A stretch of 64,000 bases of DNA from CALHVR01 sp963528625 (GCA_963528625.1 CAURVQ010000001.1:36404-100403); one strand, 5' to 3'. Numbered from the stretch's first letter, positions 9,439 to 19,141 are shown. Program-made: numbers and translations. Notes: generated by a model not told the origin, from the sequence alone.

Positions 9439-10794
9439 GTGAGGAAAACAAAGAAAACTACATATGTATGTTCAGAATGTGGTTATACAACAGCAAAGTG
9501 GTTAGGAAAATGTCCTAATTGTGAATCATGGAGTTCTTTTGAAGAAGAAGTAGATTTGAAAAAAGCATTTCAATCAATAGAAAATAAAGAAGTATCATTG
9601 AGTAAAATATCAGATATTGAGATTGAGAAAGAATTTAGAATGGTAACTCAATATGAAGAATTTGATAGAGTTTTAGGTGGAGGACTTATAAAAGGAGAAG
9701 TTGTATTAATTACTGGAAATCCGGGAATTGGGAAATCAACTTTTTTGTTACAGTTATCAGAAGAGTATTCAAAAATAGGGGCTGTATTTTATATATCAGG
9801 AGAAGAATCACCTAGACAAATAAAACAAAGAGCAAAAAGAATAAATGTGAATAGTGAAACTTTATATATTTTAAATGATACGAATATAGAAAAGATTGAA
9901 GGAGCAATTTTATCTAATAAGCCTAAAGTTGTAGTAATAGATTCAATACAAACATTATATTCAGAAAATGTGAGTTCAGTACCTGGAAGTGTTACGCAAA
10001 TTCGTGAAACGACATTAAAAATAATTGAGATTGCAAAGAAAAATGAGATTGCATTTTATATTGTTGGGCATATAACAAAAGATGGTAAATTGGCAGGACC
10101 TAAATTACTAGAGCATATGGTGGATGCAGTTTTACAACTTGAAGGTGAAGAAAATAGTTATTATAGAATAATTAGATCAATAAAAAATAGATATGGTTCA
10201 ACAAATGAAATTTCAATTTTTGATATGAAAGAAAATGGAATAAGTGAAGTGAAAAATCCTTCTGAATTTTTTATAAGTGATAGAGATGAAAAAAATATTG
10301 GAAGTATTATAACACCTATATTTGAAGGAAGTCGTGTGTTTTTATATGAAATTCAGTCACTTTTAAGTACCCCAAACTTTGGTATACCGCGAAGAACAGT
10401 GGAAGGATATGATAAAAATAGAGTAGAAATATTGAGTGCAGTACTATCAAGACATTTGAATTTAGATGTATCTTCAAAAGATATTTATATAAATGTTCCG
10501 GGTGGAATTGACTTGAATGATAGAAGTTCAGATTTAGCAGTAGTCTTTTCTCTGTTATCGTCTATAAATAAAATTCCAATAAGTCAAAAAATAGCAGCAA
10601 TTGGTGAATTGGGACTTAGAGGGGAAGTAAGAAAAGTATCTTTTATAAAAAATCGTGTAACTGAATTAGAGAAATTAGGATTTGTAGGAGTATATGTACC
10701 GATGAGTCATAAAAAAGATTTAGAGAATGAAAAATTAAAAATAAAAATAAACTATATAAGTAATATAAGTGAATTAGTGGAAAGGGTGAGATGA
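9439..10794 (+). CDS. radA: DNA repair protein RadA
   Basis: RecA-like branch migration helicase of recombination repair. 451 residues from a GTG start at 9439, preceded by AGAAAGAGAG. An N-terminal C4 zinc finger (Cys11, Cys14, Cys25, Cys28) is followed by a RecA ATPase core with Walker A GNPGIGKST near residue 95 and Walker B VVVIDSIQ, the RadA-specific KNRFG motif in the variant form KNRYG, and a C-terminal Lon-protease-like domain. The stop codon overlaps the disA start by 4 nt, the widespread radA-disA pairing. Confidence 0.96.
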   Translation: MRKTKKTTYVCSECGYTTAKWLGKCPNCESWSSFEEEVDLKKAFQSIENKEVSLSKISDIEIEKEFRMVTQYEEFDRVLGGGLIKGEVVLITGNPGIGKSTFLLQLSEEYSKIGAVFYISGEESPRQIKQRAKRINVNSETLYILNDTNIEKIEGAILSNKPKVVVIDSIQTLYSENVSSVPGSVTQIRETTLKIIEIAKKNEIAFYIVGHITKDGKLAGPKLLEHMVDAVLQLEGEENSYYRIIRSIKNRYGSTNEISIFDMKENGISEVKNPSEFFISDRDEKNIGSIITPIFEGSRVFLYEIQSLLSTPNFGIPRRTVEGYDKNRVEILSAVLSRHLNLDVSSKDIYINVPGGIDLNDRSSDLAVVFSLLSSINKIPISQKIAAIGELGLRGEVRKVSFIKNRVTELEKLGFVGVYVPMSHKKDLENEKLKIKINYISNISELVERVR

Positions 10795-11879
10795 TGCCAA
10801 GAAGTAAAGTTATTCAAAAAAAGAAAAAAATAACAATAGAAAATATTGAGAACGTAATAAGAAAAACAGCTCCCGGGACACCATTAAGAGAGGCTATAAA
10901 TAGAATACAAGAAGCAGAATTAGGAGCGTTAATAGTTCTTGGAGATCCAAATGAATTGGGCGATGTTTTAGGAAATGGATTTCAATTAAATACACAATTT
11001 TCTCCACAAAAAGTTTATGAACTTTCAAAAATGGATGGTGCAATTATTTTGTCGGAAGATGGAATGACAATACATGGAGCTAATACACAATTACAACCAA
11101 ATTTTAAGTTAAAAACGGATGAAAGTGGGACAAGACATCAAACTGCTCATAGAGTAGCCCAACAAACAGGGAATTTAGTAATTACAGTGTCTGAGCGTAG
11201 AAATAAAATAACAATATATAAAGGTGATTTTAGATATATATTACATGATATTGCAGGTCTTTTAACTAAGGCATCTCAAGCAATAATGGCGTTAGAAAAA
11301 TATGCTGGAGCTATTGACAGTAGTCTTACGAGATTATATCAATCTGAATTAGATAATATGGTAACATTGTATGATGTTACAGAAATTATAAGAATGTATG
11401 CTTTATTATTTAAAATGTCAGAAGAAATAGAGGAGTATATATTAGAACTTGGAATAGAAGGAAGATTAATAAGTATTCAATATGAAGAAATAATGTTAAA
11501 TCAAAAAGAAGGATTTGAATTATTATTAAAAGATTATAAAAATATGGAAATAACATTAAATGAAATTTATAAAAAAATTGATGAATTAATTGAAAATAAA
11601 GTATTAACAGATGAAAATATTATTTCAGCATTAAATTATGATAAAAGAGATGAAATGGATGAAATTGTGAAGCCAAGAGGTTATAGATTTTTAAGAAATA
11701 TAAATAAAATAACAAATAAAGATATGGAACTTTTAGTTGCTGAATATAATGAATTACAAGCTATATTGTTGTCAAGCGTAGAAAAAATGGCACAAATAAA
11801 AGGAATTAGTAAATTTAAAGCAGAATATATTTCAAGGAGAATAAAAGTATTAAAAAACAGAATAATGTTAGAAAAATAA
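10791..11879 (+). CDS. disA: DNA integrity scanning diadenylate cyclase DisA
   Basis: Makes cyclic di-AMP from two ATP and scans DNA for branched structures in the characterised homologues. The 362-residue protein shows the DAC domain, a helical linker and a C-terminal helix-hairpin-helix part (KMAQIKGISKFKAEYISRR). The DGA motif is intact at residues 82-84 (KMDGAII). The second active-site motif, RHR in studied enzymes, reads Arg115-His116-Gln117 here (RHQTAHRVAQQTG). That change may matter for activity. It overlaps radA by 4 nt (ATGA); a second ATG follows immediately. Confidence 0.94.
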   Translation: MMPRSKVIQKKKKITIENIENVIRKTAPGTPLREAINRIQEAELGALIVLGDPNELGDVLGNGFQLNTQFSPQKVYELSKMDGAIILSEDGMTIHGANTQLQPNFKLKTDESGTRHQTAHRVAQQTGNLVITVSERRNKITIYKGDFRYILHDIAGLLTKASQAIMALEKYAGAIDSSLTRLYQSELDNMVTLYDVTEIIRMYALLFKMSEEIEEYILELGIEGRLISIQYEEIMLNQKEGFELLLKDYKNMEITLNEIYKKIDELIENKVLTDENIISALNYDKRDEMDEIVKPRGYRFLRNINKITNKDMELLVAEYNELQAILLSSVEKMAQIKGISKFKAEYISRRIKVLKNRIMLEK

Positions 11880-11898
11880 AAAAGAAAGTAGGTAAAAA

Positions 11899-12804
11899 AT
11901 GAGTGAAAAATTAGTAGTTGGAGGACAAGCTGTTATTGAAGGGGTCATGATGAGAGGACCTAAAGCAATAGCAACAGCTGTAAGAAAAAAAGATGGAAGT
12001 ATAGTTTACAAAAAAACATTAATTTCGGATAAAAATTATAAATGGTCAAAAATTCCATTTGTAAGAGGTGTAATAGCACTTTTTGATGCGATGGTTGTTG
12101 GAACTAAAGAGCTTATATTTGCATCAAATCAAGCTGGAATAGAAGAAGAAAAGTTATCAGATAAAGAAGTAAAAGGGACTGTAACGGTTTCAATATTACT
12201 AGGAATCGTAGTATTTATGCTATTACCTTCATATATTGGAGGATTGGTTTTTAGGACAGATAGACTTGCAGCTAATGTTGTTGAAGCTGTAGTTAAATTA
12301 GTATTTTTCTTGGGCTATATTTGGGGAATTTCATTTTTAAAAGATATAAAAAGAGTTTTTGAATATCATGGTGCAGAACATAAAAGTATTATGTGTTTTG
12401 AAATGGAAAAAGAATTGACACCTAAAAATGCAAAAGAATGTACGAGATTTCATCCAAGATGTGGAACAAGTTTTTTATTAATAGTTGTATTTATAAGTAT
12501 TTTAGTATTTTCTTTATTTGATTTAATTTTTGGAGTTCCAACAGGAATAGTATCACTTTTAATATATAAATTAATAACGAGAGTATTGTTTGTTCCACTA
12601 GTAGCAGGAATTGCATATGAATTGCAAAGATGGACGAGTTATCATTTAGAAAATGTTTGTGCTAAAACAATTTCAGCTCCAGGAATTTGGCTTCAAAAAA
12701 TAACAACAAGTGAACCAGATGAATCACAATTAGAAGTAGCGATTGTAGCTTTAAATATAGCTTTAGGTCGTGAAGTAAATAACGCAACAGAAGTTTTTGA
12801 ATAA
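11899..12804 (+). CDS. DUF1385 family membrane protein (YqhQ-like)
   Basis: A 301-residue member of the DUF1385/YqhQ family, recognised by the N-terminal VGGQAVIEGVMMRGP and the central EYHGAEHKSIMCFE with FHPRCGTSFL. Three to four membrane helices lie around residues 95-115, 130-150, 195-215 and 225-245. The His/Cys-rich motif suggests metal binding, but no activity is established. It follows disA by 19 nt in the rnc operon. Confidence 0.88.
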   Translation: MSEKLVVGGQAVIEGVMMRGPKAIATAVRKKDGSIVYKKTLISDKNYKWSKIPFVRGVIALFDAMVVGTKELIFASNQAGIEEEKLSDKEVKGTVTVSILLGIVVFMLLPSYIGGLVFRTDRLAANVVEAVVKLVFFLGYIWGISFLKDIKRVFEYHGAEHKSIMCFEMEKELTPKNAKECTRFHPRCGTSFLLIVVFISILVFSLFDLIFGVPTGIVSLLIYKLITRVLFVPLVAGIAYELQRWTSYHLENVCAKTISAPGIWLQKITTSEPDESQLEVAIVALNIALGREVNNATEVFE

Positions 12805-12834
12805 TAAAATTATAAAAATAAAGGAGAAAAAGTT

Positions 12835-13176
12835 ATGTCAACAATATTTAAAAAAATAATTGATAAAGAAATACCAGCAAAAATAGTTTATGAAGATGAA
12901 GAATTTTTAGCGTTTCATGATATTCAACCTCAAGCAAAAGTACATGTGATTGTAATTCCTAAGAAAGAAATAAAAAATCTTGATGCGGCAACAGAGGAAG
13001 ATGTGTTATTGTTAGGGAAATTACAATTAACAGTAGCAAAAGTAGCTAGAATTTTAAATGTAGATAAAGAGGGGTATAGAGTTTTAACTAATATTGGAGA
13101 AAATGGTAGACAAACAGTTATGCATATTCATTATCATATATTGGGTGGAGAATTATTGCCTGATACATTGAAATAA
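12835..13176 (+). CDS. HIT family nucleotide hydrolase (HinT-like)
   Basis: A 113-residue histidine-triad protein. The catalytic triad is His97-x-His99-x-His101 in MHIHYHILGG close to the C-terminus, and the N-terminus (STIFKKIIDKEIPAKIVYEDE) is typical of the HinT branch, which hydrolyses adenosine phosphoramidates. A clean AAAGGAG ribosome binding site precedes it. It is the sixth gene of the rnc operon. Confidence 0.93.
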   Translation: MSTIFKKIIDKEIPAKIVYEDEEFLAFHDIQPQAKVHVIVIPKKEIKNLDAATEEDVLLLGKLQLTVAKVARILNVDKEGYRVLTNIGENGRQTVMHIHYHILGGELLPDTLK

Positions 13177-13195
13177 AAAGAAAGAGATAAAATTA

Positions 13196-13984
13196 ATGAG
13201 TGATAAAATAATAAGTTCTGATAATAAATTTTATAAATTACTAAAAAAATTAGACAAAAAAAAATATAGAGATGAAAATAATATTTTTAAAGCTGAAGGA
13301 GAAAAATTTTTAAGCGAAGATGTGAATTTTAATAGAATAGTTGTAAAAGAATCAAGATATAATTATTTTGTTGAAAAGTATGATATTGAAAAATATGAAA
13401 ATTTAACGATTTTGAGAGATGACTTATTTGATGAAGTATCAACACAAGAAAATAGTCAAGGAATTTTATTTTTATATTCACGAAAATTGAATAACATCTT
13501 TGACATAGTTGGTGATGTTGTTATTCTTGATGATATTCAAGATCCGGGTAATATAGGTACAATAATAAGAACAATGGAAGCAACAAATTTTAAAAATTTG
13601 ATTTTAACGAAAGGATCAGTTGATGTCTATAATCCAAAAACAGTTCGAGCTACAATGGGTGGAATTTTTAAATTAAATATTATTTATGATACACCAGAAA
13701 ATATAATTAAATTTTTAAAAGAAAATGATTATTTAACAATTTCAACTGCATTACATGAAGATTCAATAAATTATAATGACATAAAATTAAAATCTAAAAA
13801 TGCGTATATTTTTGGTAATGAAGGTGGAGGAGTTTCAAATTATATAATTGAAAATTCAGATATTAAAGCGATAATTCCAATTTATGGAAATATTGAATCA
13901 TTGAATGTTAGTGTAGCTAGTGGAGTATTTTTATATAAAATGAGAGAAAAATTGGAAAAAGTAAAGTTTGAGGGCGTGAAATAA
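13196..13984 (+). CDS. SpoU/TrmH family RNA 2'-O-methyltransferase
   Basis: A 262-residue SPOUT-class methyltransferase. An N-terminal substrate-binding domain (NIFKAEGEKFLSED) is followed by the catalytic domain with the three family motifs: LDDIQDPGNIGTIIRT, then IFGNEGGG, then IPIYGNIESLNVSVASGVFLY, which form the knotted SAM site. The target nucleotide (rRNA or tRNA) cannot be assigned from sequence. Its stop is immediately followed by the tag start. Confidence 0.92.
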   Translation: MSDKIISSDNKFYKLLKKLDKKKYRDENNIFKAEGEKFLSEDVNFNRIVVKESRYNYFVEKYDIEKYENLTILRDDLFDEVSTQENSQGILFLYSRKLNNIFDIVGDVVILDDIQDPGNIGTIIRTMEATNFKNLILTKGSVDVYNPKTVRATMGGIFKLNIIYDTPENIIKFLKENDYLTISTALHEDSINYNDIKLKSKNAYIFGNEGGGVSNYIIENSDIKAIIPIYGNIESLNVSVASGVFLYKMREKLEKVKFEGVK

Positions 13985-14530
13985 ATGAGATGCTCTTGGG
14001 CAAATAATGAATTGGCAATAAAATATCATGATAATGAATGGTGTAAAATTTCTAAAGATGATAGTTATATTTTTGAAATGTTAGTGTTAGAGAGTTTTCA
14101 AGCTGGATTGAGTTGGAATACAATTTTAAAGAAAAGAGAAAATTTTAGAGAAGTATTTGATAATTTTGATTACAAAAAAATTTCAAATTATAAAGAAAAT
14201 AAAATAGAAGAATTACTTCAAAATGAAGGAATTATAAGACATAAATTAAAAATAAATGCAACAATAAATAATGCAAAAAAATTTATAGAAATTCAAAAAG
14301 AATTTGGAACTTTTGCAAATTATATTTGGGATTTTGTAGAAGGAAAACAAATTATAAATAATTGGAAAGAAATGAAGGAAGTTCCGGTAAAAACAGAGCT
14401 TTCTGATAAAATTAGTAAAGACTTGAAAAAAAGAGGTTTTAAATTTGTAGGGTCAACGATAATTTACTCTTTTTTACAAGCGATTGGGATAATAGATGAC
14501 CATATTGAAGGTTGTTTTTGTAAAAAGTAA
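13985..14530 (+). CDS. tag: DNA-3-methyladenine glycosylase I
   Basis: Removes 3-methyladenine from alkylated DNA. The 181-residue protein has the zinc-snap residues Cys3, His15, His173 and Cys177 in their expected places, the LESFQAGLSWNTILKKRENFR active-site region and the GFKFVGSTIIYSFLQAIGIIDDH C-terminal block. It sits directly between a methyltransferase gene and nfo, so two base-excision repair enzymes are adjacent. Confidence 0.95.
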   Translation: MRCSWANNELAIKYHDNEWCKISKDDSYIFEMLVLESFQAGLSWNTILKKRENFREVFDNFDYKKISNYKENKIEELLQNEGIIRHKLKINATINNAKKFIEIQKEFGTFANYIWDFVEGKQIINNWKEMKEVPVKTELSDKISKDLKKRGFKFVGSTIIYSFLQAIGIIDDHIEGCFCKK

Positions 14531-14580
14531 ACAAAAATTGAGAAATACAAATGATATTAAAAATAAAATTAGGAGGAATG

Positions 14581-15489
14581 ATGTTAAAAATAGGTTCACA
14601 CGTAGGAATGAGTGGGAAAAAAATGTTTTTAGGTTCGGTAGAAGAAGCATTGTCGTATGGATCGAATACATTTATGATTTATACAGGAGCACCACAAAAT
14701 ACAAAAAGGAAACCAATTGAAGAATTGAATATTCAAGCAGGATTAAATTTGATGAAAGAAAATAATATTGATATAAATGATATTGTGGTACATGCTCCAT
14801 ATATTATAAATTTAGGAAATGCAGTAAAGCCTGAAACATTTGAAATTGCAGTTCAATTTTTAAGAACTGAAATAGAGAGAACTGATGCTATAGGAGCTCC
14901 AAGAATAGTGTTACATCCGGGAGCACATGTTGGAGAGGGAGCAGAAGTAGGGATAGCTAAAATAATAGAAGGATTGAATGAAGTTTTAACACCTAACCAA
15001 AAAACAACGGTTGCTTTGGAAACAATGGCAGGAAAAGGAACAGAATGTGGAAGAAGTTTTGAAGAAATTGCTAAAATAATAGAAGGTGTAAAATTAAAAG
15101 ATAAGTTATCAGTTTGCTTTGATACTTGTCATGTTCACGATGCGGGTTATGATATTGTGAATGATTTTGAAGGAGTAATTGCTGAATTTGATAAAATTGT
15201 AGGAATTGAGAGAATATCAGTTGTTCATTTGAATGATAGCAAAAATCCAAGAAGTGCACATAAAGATAGACATGAAAATTTAGGATTTGGGCACATAGGA
15301 TTTGAAGCATTAAATAGAATAGCAAAATTTGAAAAGTTTGTATCAATTCCTAAAATTTTAGAAACACCTTATGTTGCGTTGACAGAAGAAAAAGGAGCTA
15401 AAACAGTTGCACCATATAAATATGAAATTGAAATGTTAAGAAATGGTATTTTTGATGAAAATTTATTAGAAAAAATAAAAAAAGGATAG
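14581..15489 (+). CDS. nfo: Endonuclease IV (apurinic/apyrimidinic endonuclease)
   Basis: Cleaves DNA 5' of abasic sites, acting after glycosylases such as Tag encoded just upstream. The 302-residue TIM-barrel protein shows HAPYIINLGN, VLHPGAHVGEG, ALETMAGKGTE, CFDTCHVHDAGYD, VHLNDSKNPRSAHKDRHENLGFGHIG and LETP, which provide the three-zinc site. The frame opens at 14551, but AGGAGG at 14571-14576 fits the ATG at 14581 best (14578 ATG is too close). Confidence 0.95.
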   Translation: MLKIGSHVGMSGKKMFLGSVEEALSYGSNTFMIYTGAPQNTKRKPIEELNIQAGLNLMKENNIDINDIVVHAPYIINLGNAVKPETFEIAVQFLRTEIERTDAIGAPRIVLHPGAHVGEGAEVGIAKIIEGLNEVLTPNQKTTVALETMAGKGTECGRSFEEIAKIIEGVKLKDKLSVCFDTCHVHDAGYDIVNDFEGVIAEFDKIVGIERISVVHLNDSKNPRSAHKDRHENLGFGHIGFEALNRIAKFEKFVSIPKILETPYVALTEEKGAKTVAPYKYEIEMLRNGIFDENLLEKIKKG

Positions 15490-15521
15490 AATTTGATTAG
15501 TAAAATTATAAGGGAAATAAA

Positions 15522-17387
15522 ATGAAAATAATAAATAAAAGAAAATATAAAATTTATCCTAAATTAGAAAATATAATAAATGAATTAGATGAAGAGAAAA
15601 AAGATATTATTATAAGAAGATTGAATGGAGAAACATTAAAATCAATTGGAGATAGTATTGGAAAAACACGAGAAAGAATAAGACAAATTGAAAAAAAGTT
15701 TTTTGATTCGTTAGAAAAAATTCAAATTCAAGAAAATATGTATAAAAGTATATTTTTTGAATATGATTGGACGGAAGAAACATTTTTAAAAATTTTTAAA
15801 GAGAAAAAAACTACTTTTTCTTATTTACAAATACTTGAAAAGAAAGAAAATAGATCATTATATGAAAAAAAATCATTAAAAGAAATTCTTAATGAAAAAG
15901 AAATAGATTTAAAAACTAAAAAAATAATAGAAGAAAATATTTATTTAGATTATGTTATTTTAAAAAATGGAGATAAAATAAAAATTGAAAAAAATGATAT
16001 TTTAGATTACATATTAAAAAATTATGTTAAATACGGTTTAAGATACGAGGAAGTTTTTGTTATTTATAAAAATTTTTTAAAAGAGTATTCGCTTGAAAAA
16101 AATTCAAAATTATTGTTTACAGAAAAATATTTTGAATCTAAATTAGAGATTCATCCTAAGATATTATTGCAACATGGAAGAAAAATAAGGTATTATGGAG
16201 ATATTTTGGTAACAGAAAATGAATTAATTAAAGTTTTAGATTTAAAAAAATATCGTGATATTGAAATATCAACTAAAAAAATATTTGACGAAAATATATA
16301 TCAAATGAAAAAATGGGACATTCAAGATGAATACGAGTTGCATAATTTAATTAAAAAAGTTATAAAAGATAAAGAAAAATTAAAATTAGAAATATCAAAA
16401 ATGCCAACTTTAAAATTTGGAAAAAGTGATCGTGAAATGCAAATATTAAATTTATTAATAACATTATCACCGGTTTCAGCTAAAGATTTTTCAATTGAAT
16501 ATGAAAAAATTTATGGAGTTAGAAATGAGGTTGTAATAGCTAATTATTTGTTAAATTTTTCTAAATACTATCAAGATGGACTTTATATGATTAATCAACA
16601 ATTAATGGATGATAGTGAATATAAAATAATGAAAAAAAATATGATAGAGAAGATATACGAAATAAATTCAATAAGAAAATTATATAAAGATTTAATAGGG
16701 AAAGATGATGATGGTTTAATAAATTCATATAATTTGAATAAATTAGGTTATAGAATTACTTATGGATTTGTTTTGAGTAAAGAATATTTTTCTTTAGAAT
16801 ACTATTTTAAAAAAGAAATACTTAAAAATAGAGTAATTGATATAAAAGAAATGAATATAATAGGAAGAAGAACAAGCTCATATTATTCTGCGATAGCAAG
16901 TTTGAAAAAAGAATTTAAAATAATAGCAGTAGAAGCGTATAAATATGTACTTTTTGAAGAAATAGAAAAAAAAGGAATTACACTTCAAATGATAAATGAT
17001 TATATTGATTCAGTTGCGAAGTTTAAAGAAGATAATAGTATTTTTACAGTATATTCACTAAACAAGGAAGGATTTTCACATAAATTGAATGAATATAATT
17101 TTGATGAATGGTTTTATGGCTCATTACTTTCTACTGATCCAAGATTTAAAACTCAAAAAACTAAAAATAATTTTATTATAGAAAAAAAGGATAAAGGCAA
17201 TATAACATTACTAAAATTTATAAAAGCTGTGATGTATAAACACTTTGTAGCAGATTTAGAAGATATAAAACGATATTTGAAATTAGAATATAATATTGAA
17301 TTAGAGAAACATAAAATTTTAGAAAAAATAAAAGAAGATTATCAATTTTATAATAATATAAAAATTTTAATAAATATAGAAAAATAA
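15522..17387 (+). CDS. Large protein with N-terminal sigma-70 region 4-like helix-turn-helix
   Basis: A 621-residue, strongly basic and Lys/Ile-rich protein. Residues about 20-68 resemble sigma-70 region 4.2 (LNGETLKSIGDSIGKTRERI RQIEKK), the helix that reads -35 elements, but sigma regions 2 and 3 are absent, so it is not a complete sigma factor. The remaining 550 residues have no enzyme motif I recognise. A segment around 295-365 (MPTLKFGKSDREMQILNLLI, then LSPVSAKDFSIEYEKIYG) resembles other sigma-4-like large proteins I have seen without known function. It is the last gene of the rnc operon, 32 nt after nfo, and ends at a shared terminator. Confidence 0.75.
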   Translation: MKIINKRKYKIYPKLENIINELDEEKKDIIIRRLNGETLKSIGDSIGKTRERIRQIEKKFFDSLEKIQIQENMYKSIFFEYDWTEETFLKIFKEKKTTFSYLQILEKKENRSLYEKKSLKEILNEKEIDLKTKKIIEENIYLDYVILKNGDKIKIEKNDILDYILKNYVKYGLRYEEVFVIYKNFLKEYSLEKNSKLLFTEKYFESKLEIHPKILLQHGRKIRYYGDILVTENELIKVLDLKKYRDIEISTKKIFDENIYQMKKWDIQDEYELHNLIKKVIKDKEKLKLEISKMPTLKFGKSDREMQILNLLITLSPVSAKDFSIEYEKIYGVRNEVVIANYLLNFSKYYQDGLYMINQQLMDDSEYKIMKKNMIEKIYEINSIRKLYKDLIGKDDDGLINSYNLNKLGYRITYGFVLSKEYFSLEYYFKKEILKNRVIDIKEMNIIGRRTSSYYSAIASLKKEFKIIAVEAYKYVLFEEIEKKGITLQMINDYIDSVAKFKEDNSIFTVYSLNKEGFSHKLNEYNFDEWFYGSLLSTDPRFKTQKTKNNFIIEKKDKGNITLLKFIKAVMYKHFVADLEDIKRYLKLEYNIELEKHKILEKIKEDYQFYNNIKILINIEK

Positions 17388-17390
17388 AAA

Positions 17391-17425
17391 AGCCTTCCGT
17401 TGAGAGAAAATCATAACGGAAGGTT
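17391..17425. terminator. Bidirectional terminator between the rnc operon and thrC
   Basis: CCTTCCGTT at 17393-17401 and AACGGAAGG at 17415-17423 form a perfect 9-bp stem, flanked by A-rich and T-rich runs on both sides. The genes on either side converge here, so it can serve both strands. Confidence 0.85.
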
Positions 17426-17432
17426 ATTTATA

Positions 17433-18923
17433 TTATTTTAAATTTTTAATATATTCTTTAACAAAATCGTTAATATCAGTTTTGTCTATAACTTGTGAAA
17501 ATCTAATTTTTGATTTTCTAACTTCATCTAATTTAGATGGAAATTTAACTCCTGTATTTTTAGAAACTTCATCTAAAATTGTATATGGATCAATAGTGTC
17601 GTCCATATTAAGAGCCTTTGCTATTGGTAACGGGAACTTAAATGGATGAGCTGTAGACATTATAACTGTATGAATATTTTTATCAATATTTGAATCCAAT
17701 TTGTCGTAAACAGAATAAGCGACAGCAGTATGTGGATCCATTAAGTATTTGTACTCATTGTAAACATTTGAAATAGCTTTTACAGTATCTATGTCATCAG
17801 CAAATTCTCCGTAAAATTCATTTTGAATAGAAGCTAATTCTTGCTTATTTACTTTTAAAATACCTGTTGTGTTTAAATCATTCATAAGTTCAGCAATTCT
17901 ATTTGAATTTTCTCCAGTCGCATAATATAAATATCTTTCAAAGTTTGAAGATAAAAGAATATCCATTGAAGGAGAATTTGTTGCAAAGAAATCTCTATTT
18001 TTGTCGTAAGTTCCTGTTTTAAAGAAATCTGCCAATACTTTATTTTTATTAGAAGCTGAAATGAATTTTTTTATAGGTATACCTAATTTTTTTGCAATAT
18101 ATCCAGCCAAAATATTACCGAAATTTCCAGTAGGAACAATAACATTGAACTCTTCTCCAGCTTTAATTGTACCAGCTTTAACTAAATTTACATAAGTTGA
18201 AACATAGTAAATAACTTGAGGGAATAATCTTCCAATATTTATTGAATTTGCACTTGAAAACATAATGTTATGATCATTTGCGTATTTTTTAAATTCATCT
18301 GAACCAAAAATATATTTGATAGCACTTTGAGCATCATCAAAATTACCATTAATTGCGACAATTTCAACATTATTTCCTAATTGTTTTCTCATTTGTTCTT
18401 CTTGCATTGGACTTACACCGTTTTTAGGATAAAAGACAACAATGTTAATTCCGTCAATGTCTTTAAATCCTTCTAAAGCGGCTTTTCCCGTATCTCCAGA
18501 AGTTGCAGCTAAAATCAAGATTTTTTTATTTTCTTTTTGTTTTTCTTTACTTAATAAAAGTAAATATGGGAATAAAGATAAAGCCAAATCTTTGAAAGCT
18601 AGTGTTCTTCCGTGGAATAATTCTCCAAAACTTACTTTGTCGTTTAATTTGTAAACAGGTACAATTTCTTCGTTTGTAAAAGTTTGAGAATTGTAGGCAC
18701 TATTTACTGCTTTTTCAATTTCTTTATCTGTAAATTCTGTGAAAAATAATTTTATAATTTTTTTTGCAATTTCTTGATATGATAAATCTTTTAATTCATC
18801 ATAAGTTAATTGAATATTTGGTAACATTTCTGGGATGTAAAGTCCACCATTTTCTGCTAAACCGTGTAATGTGGCAAAAGTTGAAGTTTTTAATTCGCCA
18901 CCTCTTGTACTTTTATAATTCAT
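17433..18923 (-). CDS. thrC: Threonine synthase
   Basis: Converts O-phosphohomoserine to threonine with PLP. The 496-residue protein matches the long form of the family: N-terminal STRGGELKTSTFATLHGLAENGGLY... layout, PLP lysine in HGRTLAFKDLAL, phosphate-binding AATSGDTGKAALEG, and NIGRLFPQVIYY with VPTGNFGNILAGYIAKK. It is a single-gene unit on the minus strand with AGAGG upstream of its ATG; thrA and thrB are not in the window. Confidence 0.95.
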   Translation of the reverse strand: MNYKSTRGGELKTSTFATLHGLAENGGLYIPEMLPNIQLTYDELKDLSYQEIAKKIIKLFFTEFTDKEIEKAVNSAYNSQTFTNEEIVPVYKLNDKVSFGELFHGRTLAFKDLALSLFPYLLLLSKEKQKENKKILILAATSGDTGKAALEGFKDIDGINIVVFYPKNGVSPMQEEQMRKQLGNNVEIVAINGNFDDAQSAIKYIFGSDEFKKYANDHNIMFSSANSINIGRLFPQVIYYVSTYVNLVKAGTIKAGEEFNVIVPTGNFGNILAGYIAKKLGIPIKKFISASNKNKVLADFFKTGTYDKNRDFFATNSPSMDILLSSNFERYLYYATGENSNRIAELMNDLNTTGILKVNKQELASIQNEFYGEFADDIDTVKAISNVYNEYKYLMDPHTAVAYSVYDKLDSNIDKNIHTVIMSTAHPFKFPLPIAKALNMDDTIDPYTILDEVSKNTGVKFPSKLDEVRKSKIRFSQVIDKTDINDFVKEYIKNLK

Positions 18924-18964
18924 ATTCTACCTCTTTTATTTTAATTATATTTTTTATATATAGA

Positions 18965-18993
18965 ATAGTATCATAATTATTAATTTTTTTCAA
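18965..18993 (-). promoter_or_regulatory. Promoter of thrC
   Basis: On the minus strand TTGAAA (18993-18988) and TACTAT (18970-18965) are 17 bp apart, with an extended -10 TG one base before TACTAT. It points into thrC, about 40 nt upstream of its start. Confidence 0.6.
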
Positions 18994-19084
18994 CAATATT
19001 ATATTTGAAAAAAGAGAGAAAGATATTGTTCATAAAATTTTAATGTTAAAATGTTAAAATAGTCTGAAATATCAAAATAATAGA

Positions 19085-19113
19085 TTGAATAAATTTAAAA
19101 ACTTTGATAAAAT
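19085..19113 (+). promoter_or_regulatory. Promoter of ppaC
   Basis: TTGAAT at 19085-19090 and TAAAAT at 19108-19113 have a 17-bp spacer, again with a TG just upstream of the -10 element. The predicted leader is short (about 20 nt) and carries AGGAGG at 19130. Confidence 0.55.
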
Positions 19114-19141
19114 AAAAATATAAAAAATTAGGAGGAAAAAA

